Shown piece by piece: positions 53,249-62,880 of a stretch of DNA of 64,000 bases. Both the position numbers and the translations under genes were made by a program. The stretch comes from Gudongella oleilytica (lineage in GTDB: Bacteria > Bacillota > Clostridia > Tissierellales > Tissierellaceae). Every line of letters starts with the position of its first letter. Within the stretch, counting starts at the first letter, position 1. The notes beneath the pieces are model-generated. The model worked only from the letters and a program-made list of their open reading frames with translations. It did no database searches and was not told the origin of the DNA. Where the stretch lies: positions 434,001 through 498,000 of the forward strand of contig NZ_CP035130.1 in NCBI RefSeq assembly GCF_004101785.1, written 5' to 3'.

Positions 53249-53468
53249 TGATCATCTCAATATTTGATTTACCAGCAGCGCATAACTGACGGGGTTAATG
53301 TAAGTCTTAGGTTTCTGATCCTTGAGAGCCTTGTGAACGCTGTACTTATTTTATTCCATATGAGAGCTATAAAGCCAGCTGGGACAAGCTAAAGATCACC
53401 GGTATTGCCATATGCTGTTTATACAGTAGCTCTTATTCTTCAGGTATTTATATAGCGAGGACGAGACA
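53249..53468 (+). other. Non-coding decayed stretch
   Basis: Between the MocA remnant and the P-loop fragment. One frame reads SLRFLILESLVNAVLILFHMRA with flanking stops, which may be a shred of a membrane protein; I cannot place it. Confidence 0.3.
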
Positions 53469-53588
53469 ATGGGCAGGGTCATGATAATAAATGGAGACTA
53501 TGACAGTGGAAAAACCGGAAGGCTGATCGATCTTTATCAAAGACAGAAGAATGGTAGAGGAGTAAAATTCCTGAATCAGAAGTCGTAA
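53469..53588 (+). pseudogene. P-loop NTPase fragment (39 codons)
   Basis: MGRVMIINGDYDSGKTGRL... has a Walker-A-like GDYDSGKT at 9-16 but ends after 39 residues, far too short for an ATPase. It resembles the N-terminus of THEP1-like nucleoside-triphosphatases; assignment is tentative. It sits at the end of the decayed molybdenum-cofactor region, followed by a terminator. Confidence 0.45.
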
Positions 53589-53592
53589 CGTT

Positions 53593-53623
53593 AAAGGTAG
53601 CAATCAAATAGACTGCTACCTTT
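53593..53623. terminator. Bidirectional terminator
   Basis: Perfect 10-bp stem AAAGGTAGCA / TGCTACCTTT with an 11-nt loop between the convergent decayed region and the histidine-phosphatase gene. Confidence 0.75.
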
Positions 53624-53640
53624 AGCTTATCCCGATAATA

Positions 53641-54141
53641 TTATTTATCGTTTATTTTTACAAATTCACGGGTTTGAAGATACCAAAGAAGCTCTGCCTT
53701 TGTCTCGCCCATTTCCTCATCAGGGAATTTGAAGCATGCTGCAGTTCCCTTCTTAAAGCGCAGGAATGTCCCGGATATCTCCTGGCTCCAAAGTGAAAGG
53801 TATGGCTGCTGCCCAACGACTATTGCTGCCTCCCCCGGCTCGATTTCCTTCAGCAGCCCTCTAAGCTTGCTGACCCCGCTTCCTGTTCCAAGGAACTCAC
53901 GGTACGTCGGCTCATCAATTTCCAACTCGACAGCGAGCATTTCAGCCGTTTCCTTAGCTCTAAGGGTAGGGCTTGAGAAAATCCTCAGATTATCATAGCT
54001 TTCGATCATTGTTTTAAAACCTGAGACGCTCTTTTTAAGAAGGTTCTTGCCTCTTGCAGACAGTGACCTGAGATCATCCTCTGCTGAAGTTTCCTTGTCC
54101 TCTGCAATTCCATGTCTATAAAGTATTAGGTACTTACTCAT
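53641..54141 (-). CDS. Histidine-phosphatase superfamily protein, SixA-like
   Basis: 166 aa with the N-terminal RHG motif (Arg9, His10), where His10 is the phosphate-accepting residue, and FSSPTLRAKETAEML, the second half of the phosphate pocket. The second catalytic His, normally in a GHxP-type motif, is replaced: the segment reads VVGQQPYLS with Gln111. The protein may be a weak phosphatase or a phospho-binding protein. SixA acts on phosphohistidine in E. coli; the target here is unknown. The start follows a GGAGGATTT ribosome site. Confidence 0.8.
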   Translation of the reverse strand: MSKYLILYRHGIAEDKETSAEDDLRSLSARGKNLLKKSVSGFKTMIESYDNLRIFSSPTLRAKETAEMLAVELEIDEPTYREFLGTGSGVSKLRGLLKEIEPGEAAIVVGQQPYLSLWSQEISGTFLRFKKGTAACFKFPDEEMGETKAELLWYLQTREFVKINDK

Positions 54142-54251
54142 TTATAAATCCTCCTTTAGAAATTATGTTCCTATCCGCAATGTTACCCAATTTCATTGCG
54201 ATAATACCTGAAATCACCATTATTGCATTCTATCTTTTGATTTATACCCAC

Positions 54252-54285
54252 AAAAAAGAAAAAACAGTGATCGTGATGATCACTG
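54252..54285 (-). terminator. Minus-strand intrinsic terminator with no known upstream gene
   Basis: On the minus strand, stem CAGTGATC / GATCACTG, 5-nt loop, then TTTTTTCTTTTTT. The signal is strong, but the only minus-strand gene nearby starts downstream of it. It would end a transcript coming from the direction of cas3. Confidence 0.7.
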
Positions 54286-54456
54286 CATTCTCTTATCAAC
54301 TCAAATTATGCATTATTTTGTAACAATAGACAATTAAACTGGAGATATGATGTAAAAATAATGGGAACAGCCATTAGAATTCAGATTTTAGGGTATAAAA
54401 ATATGACAAACAGACTAAATTTGATAGAATTAAGTCATTTTAACACGATATTGCGA

Positions 54457-54462
54457 TATAAT
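54457..54462 (+). promoter_or_regulatory. Candidate -10 element of the cas operon
   Basis: A perfect TATAAT 62 bp before cas3, but the -35 position (GTCATT) is a poor match, so activation by a regulator or low basal expression is possible. Confidence 0.4.
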
Positions 54463-54523
54463 GAAATGAGAGTGTACTACCTACAACGATCCGTCTAAAA
54501 TTTTAGAAAATTGAAGGGTGATT

Positions 54524-57325
54524 ATGATAAAATTTCAAGAAACAACTCAAAGTTTATGGGCTAAAAAATCTACTGACAATAATGAAAAGTGGCTACCACT
54601 AATTGTGCATTTAAGAGATGCAGACTTGTGTGCAGATAATTTATGGGAAAAGTGGTTGTCTAAATCAGTAAAATCATTTTTAAGTAAAAATATTATCATT
54701 GCCGAAGAATCAGATCCTGAGTTAGAGGCCAAGAAACTTTTTAAGTTTGTATGCTCAAGCCATGACTTAGGAAAAGCAACACCAGTATTTGCATTAGCAA
54801 ATAATTTCATTAAAAATCCAGTTGTAGAAGTAGAGTTGATAAACAAGTTAGTAAAAAGTGGGTTAAGTGATTTTGAACTAACAAAAACCATCAAAGAGAA
54901 TAGAGTAAAAATTCATCATTCAAAGGCTTCACAAATTCTATTGGAATCTTATGGTGTAAATGAACGTGTTTCAAGTATAGTTGGATCCCACCATGGCAAA
55001 CCATATTCTGACAAGAAATATTTAAGAAATTCAATGATTGAATCATACAAGAGACAATTTAGAGGAAATATTCATCAGAATGAAAGCTGGAATAATGCTC
55101 AATCTGAGTTGCTTAATGCATGCTTGTTATGGTCAGGATTTGAAAGTGTTAATAATCTTCCGCTTCCAAACCAGCAAGCTCAATTTATTTTAGCTGGATT
55201 AGTTATAATGGTGGATTGGATAGTAAGTAATGAATTATATTTTCCTCTATACAACTTTGATTACGATTGGTATGAAGATTTTTCAGATACAAATTGTTTA
55301 CAAAGAGTAGAGAAAGGCTGGAACAAATTAGGGTTATCCAAGCCTTGGCAATCAAGTGATGCTCAATTCAATTTTGACTTATATTCTGAAAGATTTTCAA
55401 CCAGTAATGAGAAGTTTAACCCTCGCCCAATGCAAAAATTAGTCATGCAATTAAGCAATAACGTATCTTCTCCAGGGATAATGATTATAGAGGCACCCAT
55501 GGGTCAAGGTAAAACTGAGGCTGCTTTGGTTGCTGCGGAAATTTTTGCTGAACAAGTTGGGGCTTCTGGAATATACTTTGCACTACCCACTCAAGCAACA
55601 ACGAATGGCCTATTTCCTCGAATTTTAAAATGGATAGAAAGGCTTGATGATGAATATCACACAATTAAGCTATTACATAGCAAAGCACAATTTAATGAAA
55701 CATATATAAAAATATTTGAATCTGATTCTCAGATAGACATAGATGGTGAACACAATAAAAAGGAATTTGAAAACTTAAGTGTTCATTCATGGTTTCAAGG
55801 CCAAAAAAAATCCTTGCTTTCCGATTTTGTGGTCGGCACAGTTGATCATATTCTTTTAGCTGCTCTAAAACAAAAACACTTAATGCTAAGACACGTCGGT
55901 TTAGCGGGTAAAGTGGTGATAATTGACGAATGCCATGCATATGATGCATATATGAACCAATATTTAGGAAGGGCGTTAAGCTGGCTTGGCTCATACGGCG
56001 TTCCTGTAATCTTGCTTTCGGCAACCTTGCCGGAAGAAACTAGAAATTTTTTGGTTTCACAATATTGTCAGGATAAGGAAGTTCAAAAGCCAGATGATAA
56101 ATATGGTTACCCCCTAATAACCTATAGTGATGGAGATGAAGTAAGTTATGCTGGTTTGTATAGTAATGAGTCAGAAAAAGATACTACGATTTACGTAAAC
56201 AGACTAAAAATTGAGAATTTACTTAGCCTGATAGATGACAAGTTATCTGATGGTGGCAACATGGGGATAATAGTTAACACAGTAAAGCAGGCTCAAGATA
56301 TATATGATTCAATATCAGCTATTGATTTTGATGGAGATGTTAAACTATTTCATTCTCAATTTTTAGCACCGGATAGGATGAAAAAAGAAGATACTCTTCT
56401 TAAGGAATTAGGGCCTGAATCTGTGTCCAGTAGACCGTATAAGGGAGTTATTATAGGAACTCAAGTATTAGAACAGTCGTTAAATATTGATTTTGACATT
56501 CTGGTGTCAGAGCTATGTCCAATGGACTTGTTGATTCAAAGAGTAGGCAGGCTTCACCGGTTCAGGACAAAACGCCCTGAAAAATTAATAAATCCAGAAT
56601 TACACATATTTGGATTAGAGGATGATATTTCATCAGGAACAAAAAAAGTATATGGCGAGTGTCTTTTAGAAAGAACAAAAAGATTATTGCCAAATCAATT
56701 AACTTTACCAAAAGACATTCCAGCTCTGGTCCAGCATACTTATGATTTATCATATGAAATCCCAGAATTAGATGAAAATTACTATATATATTTAGAGAAA
56801 CATCAAATAAGAATTAGTCATAAAGAATCTAAAGCCCAAGCATTTCTGCTTACTAAACCTTCTAATGATCAGGATTTATATCTTCAACGACAACTTGATT
56901 TTCAAGATGTTCAATCAAATTCCGAACAAGCTGCAACAGCCCAAGTCAGGGATAGCGGAGATTCTCTAGAGATTATTTTGTTAAAAAAGATAGATGATGA
57001 TTGTGTTACATTTGCGGGACTTGAATCTAAAGATAATTATATTTATCTGAATTATACGCCTGATTATGAACAAGCCAGAAGGATTGCTCAGCAAACAATA
57101 AGACTGCCATTTGTTTTTTGCTTGCCAAGTATCATTGATAAGACCATATCAGTGTTAGAAGAAATGACTCTGAGACAATGCCCTGAATTCTTAAAGTCAC
57201 CTTGGCTAGAGGGACAATTATTTTTAATTTTAGACGAAAACAATAAAGGAAAGCTTTTGGGCTATGATGTGTCATATTCCATGGATTTAGGATTTCAATA
57301 CTCAAAAGAAAGAGAGGATGATTAG
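54524..57325 (+). CDS. cas3: CRISPR-associated nuclease/helicase Cas3, type I-E
   Basis: Recruited by Cascade to degrade target DNA. 933 aa: N-terminal HD nuclease (His80-Asp81 in SSHDLGKA, further His near 135-150 in KIHHSKASQ and VGSHHGKP), then a superfamily-2 helicase with Walker A MGQGKTE (326-332), DECH box at 468-471, and the QRVGRLHR motif VI near 678. The C-terminal domain follows. HD and helicase fused in one chain is usual for I-E. ATG 54524 has AAGGG upstream. First gene of an eight-gene operon with gaps of 9 bp or less. Confidence 0.95.
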   Translation: MIKFQETTQSLWAKKSTDNNEKWLPLIVHLRDADLCADNLWEKWLSKSVKSFLSKNIIIAEESDPELEAKKLFKFVCSSHDLGKATPVFALANNFIKNPVVEVELINKLVKSGLSDFELTKTIKENRVKIHHSKASQILLESYGVNERVSSIVGSHHGKPYSDKKYLRNSMIESYKRQFRGNIHQNESWNNAQSELLNACLLWSGFESVNNLPLPNQQAQFILAGLVIMVDWIVSNELYFPLYNFDYDWYEDFSDTNCLQRVEKGWNKLGLSKPWQSSDAQFNFDLYSERFSTSNEKFNPRPMQKLVMQLSNNVSSPGIMIIEAPMGQGKTEAALVAAEIFAEQVGASGIYFALPTQATTNGLFPRILKWIERLDDEYHTIKLLHSKAQFNETYIKIFESDSQIDIDGEHNKKEFENLSVHSWFQGQKKSLLSDFVVGTVDHILLAALKQKHLMLRHVGLAGKVVIIDECHAYDAYMNQYLGRALSWLGSYGVPVILLSATLPEETRNFLVSQYCQDKEVQKPDDKYGYPLITYSDGDEVSYAGLYSNESEKDTTIYVNRLKIENLLSLIDDKLSDGGNMGIIVNTVKQAQDIYDSISAIDFDGDVKLFHSQFLAPDRMKKEDTLLKELGPESVSSRPYKGVIIGTQVLEQSLNIDFDILVSELCPMDLLIQRVGRLHRFRTKRPEKLINPELHIFGLEDDISSGTKKVYGECLLERTKRLLPNQLTLPKDIPALVQHTYDLSYEIPELDENYYIYLEKHQIRISHKESKAQAFLLTKPSNDQDLYLQRQLDFQDVQSNSEQAATAQVRDSGDSLEIILLKKIDDDCVTFAGLESKDNYIYLNYTPDYEQARRIAQQTIRLPFVFCLPSIIDKTISVLEEMTLRQCPEFLKSPWLEGQLFLILDENNKGKLLGYDVSYSMDLGFQYSKEREDD

Positions 57326-57327
57326 TC

Positions 57328-58950
57328 TTGGAAAAAGAATTTAACTTAATTGATGAATCTTGGATTCTGGTCTTGGATAAAAAAGGGCAAACAAAGGAAC
57401 TATCTATCTTTGAGACTTTAGAACAAGCTCCTGATTTAATCAAATTGGCGGGTGAAAGTGTTGCCCAAGATTTTGCCATGCTTAGGCTATTGCTAGCCAT
57501 ATTGCATGCGGTGATTGGGAAAAGAGAAGATGGTTCATACACTAAGTTAGGGGAAACAAGAAATCCAGATTCCAGAGAAGGTCAGCTGGACAGGTGGAAA
57601 TATTTATGGGAGAAAAAAACCCTCCCAATCGATGACATAGAAGCTTATCTAAGAGAATATTACGATAGATTTTATCTATTTCACCCAGAGACTCCCTTTT
57701 ATCAGATGAGTGGTGAAATTGCAACTCAAGGATCAATGTACAAAGTTTCTAAATTGAATGGCAATATTGTAGAAAGTAGCAATTCTAATACAAATAGGAT
57801 ATTTTCAAATAGACAGGGTGATATGAAGGACAGACTTAGCTATTCTGAAGCCGCTAGGTGGTTATTGTTTTTAATAGGTTTTGATGATACCAGCTTAAAA
57901 AAGAGAGTTAATCCCGAAAAAAACAGCATCTCCAAGGGCTGGTTAGGGGATTTAGGTTTAATTGCAAATGAGGGAAATAACTTATTTGAGACGTTAATGC
58001 TAAACTTAGTCTTATTAAGGGATGCAGATAGAGAGTTGTGGATGACAGAGCGTCCTGTCTGGCAGCGAGAACCAATAAAAATGGACAGGGTACCAGTAGA
58101 ATTTCCCGATAATTCATCTGAAATACTTACTTTACAATCCAGACTTGTTAAATTAAATCGAGATGAAAAATCACAAGAGATTACAGGATTTTATATATTA
58201 GGCGGTAACTTTTATCAAAAAGACATTGAAGTCATCAATGAACATATGACTATATGGAAAAAAGGGGGTAACAAATCAGAACGACAATATCAACCTAAAG
58301 TGAATACTCCAGATAAACAAGCATGGAGAGATTTAGGTTCGTTATTAGCAGCAAAGGTACAAGATGATGAAATTCCTAAACCTGGTGTGATTAGATGGGT
58401 AGAAAACTTATTAGACCATGATATTGATTTAGAATTTATTAGATTAATAACTGCAGGTGTTAAGTATGGAGGACCACCGGCAAATGAGATCCAAGACCAC
58501 TTTTCTGATAGCATAGGATTTTCATCAGAATTGATAAAAGAGAAAAACCTTTACTGGCAAATTAGAATTGTCAATCAAGTTGGAGTATGCGATAAATTGG
58601 CGGATTACATATATTCTCTTTCCATAGATCTCGAATATGCAAAGGGAAATACTGGGAGATCTAAAGATACTGTCAGAAGAAATAAAGCGAGAGCCTACGA
58701 GCTAATGGACCCTTATTTTAGGGAATGGCTGGAAAGCATAAGGCCTGAAGAGGACGATATAGGAATTAAAGTTGAAGAATGGCAGGATAGGGCAAAGAAG
58801 TTAATTATAAAACTAGGAAAAACTCTTGTAGAAGAAGCTGGGGGAATTGCATTGGTAGGAAGGGAGGATGATGGGAAATTTTACACTTCAGCACGAGCAT
58901 ATAATATTTTTTCATCTAGAGTGAAGAATGTTTCAGAGGAGGTGATTTAA
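57328..58950 (+). CDS. casA: Cascade large subunit Cas8e (CasA/Cse1)
   Basis: Recognises the PAM and recruits Cas3. 540 aa, a usual length. It begins FNLIDESWILVLDKKGQTKELSIFETL, the typical Cse1 opening, and has the FHPETPFYQMSG region near 112. The C-terminal helical bundle (about 380-540) would contact Cse2. It starts at TTG 57328, two bases after the cas3 stop. Confidence 0.92.
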   Translation: MEKEFNLIDESWILVLDKKGQTKELSIFETLEQAPDLIKLAGESVAQDFAMLRLLLAILHAVIGKREDGSYTKLGETRNPDSREGQLDRWKYLWEKKTLPIDDIEAYLREYYDRFYLFHPETPFYQMSGEIATQGSMYKVSKLNGNIVESSNSNTNRIFSNRQGDMKDRLSYSEAARWLLFLIGFDDTSLKKRVNPEKNSISKGWLGDLGLIANEGNNLFETLMLNLVLLRDADRELWMTERPVWQREPIKMDRVPVEFPDNSSEILTLQSRLVKLNRDEKSQEITGFYILGGNFYQKDIEVINEHMTIWKKGGNKSERQYQPKVNTPDKQAWRDLGSLLAAKVQDDEIPKPGVIRWVENLLDHDIDLEFIRLITAGVKYGGPPANEIQDHFSDSIGFSSELIKEKNLYWQIRIVNQVGVCDKLADYIYSLSIDLEYAKGNTGRSKDTVRRNKARAYELMDPYFREWLESIRPEEDDIGIKVEEWQDRAKKLIIKLGKTLVEEAGGIALVGREDDGKFYTSARAYNIFSSRVKNVSEEVI

Positions 58951-58951
58951 G

Positions 58952-59551
58952 ATGACAGATACAAGTAAATTAATCGTTGCTAACATTAAAAAGAAGATTG
59001 CGGTTTTAAAAAATAATTCACATGATGGGACCGTAAAGGCTGACATGGCAAATTTAAGAAAAGGTGTTGGGAAAAAGCCAGGAGAGCTTCCTCAAATATG
59101 GGGCTTAATTTACGAAGACTTACCGGAAGAACTATTCGGCAAAGGGGAGAAAGCCAGCAAAGAAGAATGGGCGATTTACATTCCTTTAACAATGTTTGCA
59201 CTTCACCAGCAAGGGTCTGATATAAAGACTAATTGCATGCATGAAGAAGGCAAATATCTTGGGTATGCCGTAGGAGATTTAGTAAGGGATAAGCAATCAT
59301 TAAAGAGAATAAAAAATCGTTTTGATGCTTTAGTCACTTCTCAAAGCGTAAAGGAACTATCCAATCACCTTAGAGGGATAATACAGTTAATGAAAGCTGA
59401 AGGGGTACATCTGGATTATGGAAGCCTGGCAAATGATATATACTGGTTTCAAATACCAAGTAAGAAAAATAATGTAACTTTACAATGGGCCAGGCAATTT
59501 TACTTAACGACGAACAAAAAAGAAAGGGAGGAAGAAGAAAATGGGAAATAG
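58952..59551 (+). CDS. casB: Cascade small subunit Cse2 (CasB)
   Basis: Binds along crRNA and target DNA as part of the belly of Cascade. 199 aa, largely helical and basic, with LRKGVGKKPGEL near 27 (cf. LRRG in Cse2 proteins) and FALHQQG near 82. It begins one base after casA stops and overlaps cas7e by 11 bp. Confidence 0.9.
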   Translation: MTDTSKLIVANIKKKIAVLKNNSHDGTVKADMANLRKGVGKKPGELPQIWGLIYEDLPEELFGKGEKASKEEWAIYIPLTMFALHQQGSDIKTNCMHEEGKYLGYAVGDLVRDKQSLKRIKNRFDALVTSQSVKELSNHLRGIIQLMKAEGVHLDYGSLANDIYWFQIPSKKNNVTLQWARQFYLTTNKKEREEEENGK

Positions 59552-60611
59552 ATTGTTTTGTGATGTACATGTATTGCAAAGTTTACCGCCTTCTTGCGTG
59601 AATAGGGACGATACTGGAAGTCCGAAAACAGCGATCTATGGGGGAGTAACTAGGTCAAGAGTATCATCTCAATCATGGAAGAGGGCTATGAGACTTTATT
59701 TTAAAGAAATATTTGCTGATGAAGAAATTGGGATAAGAACAAAAAAGGTAAAGCAATTGTTGGTAGAAGAGCTATCAAAACATGAATCAATTCAGGAACC
59801 AGAAAAAATAATTGAGGAAATACTGACTCATGTAGATAGTAATGCAAAGAAAGATAAATCTGATACTTTATTTTTCATTAGCAAACAACAGATGGAGGCT
59901 CTTGTTAACTTGGCTCTGGAGAATCCTAAGGGTGAATTAAATAAAGAAGACGTTAAGAGAGCATATAATTCTAAACCGAGTATCGACATGGCATTATTTG
60001 GAAGGATGGTAGCAAAAGATCAGGATCTAAATACTGATGCATCATCTCAAGTTGCCCATGCCATATCAACCCATGCAGTATCTAATGAATATGATTATTT
60101 TACAGCTGTAGACGATATTGATAATGAAGAACATGCCGGTGCAGGGCATATAGGTACAACTGAGTACAACTCTTCAACAGTATATCGTTATGCTACAGTA
60201 GCTGTCCATGACTTGTATGACCAGTTAGGAGATGATGTGCCTAGAGTTGTAAAAGGCTTTATTGAGGCGTTCGTCAAGTCTATGCCAACGGGCAAACAAA
60301 ATTCTTTTGCCAATAGAACCTTACCAAGTTTGGTTTTGGTTAATATGAGAACTGATCAACCAATTAATTTAGTAGCAGCCTTTGAACAACCTATTTATCC
60401 TGGGGAAAGTGGTTTTATAAAACCATCAGCAAAGCAATTGGAATCTTATGAAACAAATCTTTATAAAAGCATGGCTTCAAAACCAAGTCAATCATTTTTA
60501 GTACATGATGGTTCAATTATTACCAATAGGGAGTCAATAGATTTAAACACATTATTCGAAGAGGCTGAGGCATATATAGAAGAGTATGCTAATAATTTTG
60601 AGGGTGAGTAA
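59541..60611 (+). CDS. casC: Cascade backbone subunit Cas7e (CasC/Cse4)
   Basis: Six copies form the crRNA-binding backbone. 356 aa with an RRM-like fold; the N-terminal LFCDVHVLQSLPPSCVNRDDTGSPKTAIYGGVTRSRVSSQSWKRAMR is very typical, and DMALFGRMVA precedes the thumb region. The start at 59541 lies inside casB with a GGGAGGAAG ribosome site. Confidence 0.95.
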   Translation: MGNRLFCDVHVLQSLPPSCVNRDDTGSPKTAIYGGVTRSRVSSQSWKRAMRLYFKEIFADEEIGIRTKKVKQLLVEELSKHESIQEPEKIIEEILTHVDSNAKKDKSDTLFFISKQQMEALVNLALENPKGELNKEDVKRAYNSKPSIDMALFGRMVAKDQDLNTDASSQVAHAISTHAVSNEYDYFTAVDDIDNEEHAGAGHIGTTEYNSSTVYRYATVAVHDLYDQLGDDVPRVVKGFIEAFVKSMPTGKQNSFANRTLPSLVLVNMRTDQPINLVAAFEQPIYPGESGFIKPSAKQLESYETNLYKSMASKPSQSFLVHDGSIITNRESIDLNTLFEEAEAYIEEYANNFEGE

Positions 60612-60613
60612 CA

Positions 60614-61321
60614 ATGACTTCCACATTATTACTAAGATTATCAGGACCTATGCAGTCTTGGGGCACTAGCTCTAATTTTGAAACTAGAAGAACTGACAGG
60701 ATTCCCAGTAAATCAGGAATAGTTGGCATGATAGGAGCAGCCTTAGGCATGACAAGAGGAGATGATTTTCGAAGTCTATCTGAAAAATTAAGAGTAGGCT
60801 TTAGGGTGGACAGACCCGGCAAACTATTACTTGATTTTCATACCGTACAACCCATAGATTTAAATGGGAAGCTAACATATAGGGAATATCTATGTGACGC
60901 AGTTTTTCTTGCAGGAATTGAATCAGACGATACTACAATCTTTGAGATATCTAAAGCAATAAACAACCCTTTTTATCCCATTTATTTAGGCAGAAGATCA
61001 TGTCCTCCTGACAAACCAGTATTTTATGCTATAAAGGTAAATGCAGAATTAGAGGATTCTCTGATAGATGAAATGCCATTGGTCGAAGATACAGGAAGTT
61101 TTGGCTCATTACCTATTTATTACGAACCTAAGAATATTGATCCATCTACCCGGTTTGTAAGAGATGAGGTAGTATCTTTTGATATGTCTTATAGGCACCA
61201 TAGAAACAGACCAGCAAAAATGATAAACAAGGCTCTATACATTGACCATGATCCCATGGCTGAGTTGTATATGTCAGAACAAGAATCAGGTGGTGAAAAA
61301 AATGTACATGACTCAGATTGA
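60614..61321 (+). CDS. casD: Cascade subunit Cas5e (CasD)
   Basis: Caps the 5' handle of the crRNA. 235 aa; opens LLLRLSGPMQSWGTSSNFETRRTDRIPSKSGIVGMIGAALG, the classic Cas5e start with its Gly-rich loop. Two bases after casC. Its end overlaps cas6e by 20 bp. Confidence 0.94.
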   Translation: MTSTLLLRLSGPMQSWGTSSNFETRRTDRIPSKSGIVGMIGAALGMTRGDDFRSLSEKLRVGFRVDRPGKLLLDFHTVQPIDLNGKLTYREYLCDAVFLAGIESDDTTIFEISKAINNPFYPIYLGRRSCPPDKPVFYAIKVNAELEDSLIDEMPLVEDTGSFGSLPIYYEPKNIDPSTRFVRDEVVSFDMSYRHHRNRPAKMINKALYIDHDPMAELYMSEQESGGEKNVHDSD

Positions 61322-61931
61322 GCTGGACATAAGTAAAAGAAAAACCAAAGAAACATTTACAAATCCTAACTTGATCCATGGAATGGTTGAAGGAAGTTTT
61401 GATGCCAAAGAAAGAATATTATGGAGGGTTGACCAAAGAAGCAATAAGTACTATTTGATATTAATAAGCAACTCGGAGGGAGACTTTTCCAGATTGATTC
61501 AAGAAATAGGATTTGAAGATGATGAAAATAGCATACAACATAAAGATTATGAGCAATTTTTAGCGAACTTAACAAATGAACAAGTGTGGAGATTTAAGCT
61601 TAAGGCCAATACCATAAAGAGCTTAAGTCATGGGAAAGGCAGTAGAAGCAAAATTGTTCCTCTATTAAAACCGGAGGATCAGTTAGAGTGGTTATACAAT
61701 AGGGAGGGAAAATTCGGTGTAAACTTTGACAAAAACGCAACTATAGTCACATCGACTTATTGGGAAAAATTTATGAAGCAAAATAAACATAGAATAACTT
61801 ACAAAATTGCTGTTTTTGAAGGGATACTCACAATTACAAATATAGAAAAGTTCAGGCAGGTAATGAAGGAAGGTATTGGGAGACAAAAAGCTTATGGATG
61901 TGGACTATTAACACTAGTTAGGGTGATGTAA
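61302..61931 (+). CDS. casE: crRNA endoribonuclease Cas6e (CasE/Cse3)
   Basis: Cuts the repeat hairpin in pre-crRNA and stays bound to it. 209 aa, two ferredoxin-like folds. The likely general His is in LIHGMVEG (near 26), as in other Cse3 proteins, and the Gly-rich loop GIGRQKAYGCGLL closes the C-terminus. The start at 61302 follows AGGTGG inside casD; an in-frame ATG at 61242 lies deep in casD and is rejected. Confidence 0.92.
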   Translation: MYMTQIELDISKRKTKETFTNPNLIHGMVEGSFDAKERILWRVDQRSNKYYLILISNSEGDFSRLIQEIGFEDDENSIQHKDYEQFLANLTNEQVWRFKLKANTIKSLSHGKGSRSKIVPLLKPEDQLEWLYNREGKFGVNFDKNATIVTSTYWEKFMKQNKHRITYKIAVFEGILTITNIEKFRQVMKEGIGRQKAYGCGLLTLVRVM

Positions 61932-62870
<939 letters not shown>

Positions 62871-62880
62871 GGTGCTGTAA

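Larger units (their letters stand above)
54142..54523. other. AT-rich intergenic region upstream of the CRISPR-Cas operon
   Basis: 382 bp without a gene. It contains a minus-strand terminator (54252-54285) and a cas promoter candidate (54457-54462). Base composition drops to the AT-rich level of the cas genes from here on, marking the left edge of the likely transferred block. Confidence 0.5.

Noticed and set aside
61242-61301. Longer cas6e starting at 61242
   Set aside because: It would overlap casD by 80 bp; ATG 61302 has a proper AGGTGG site and the normal family N-terminus.
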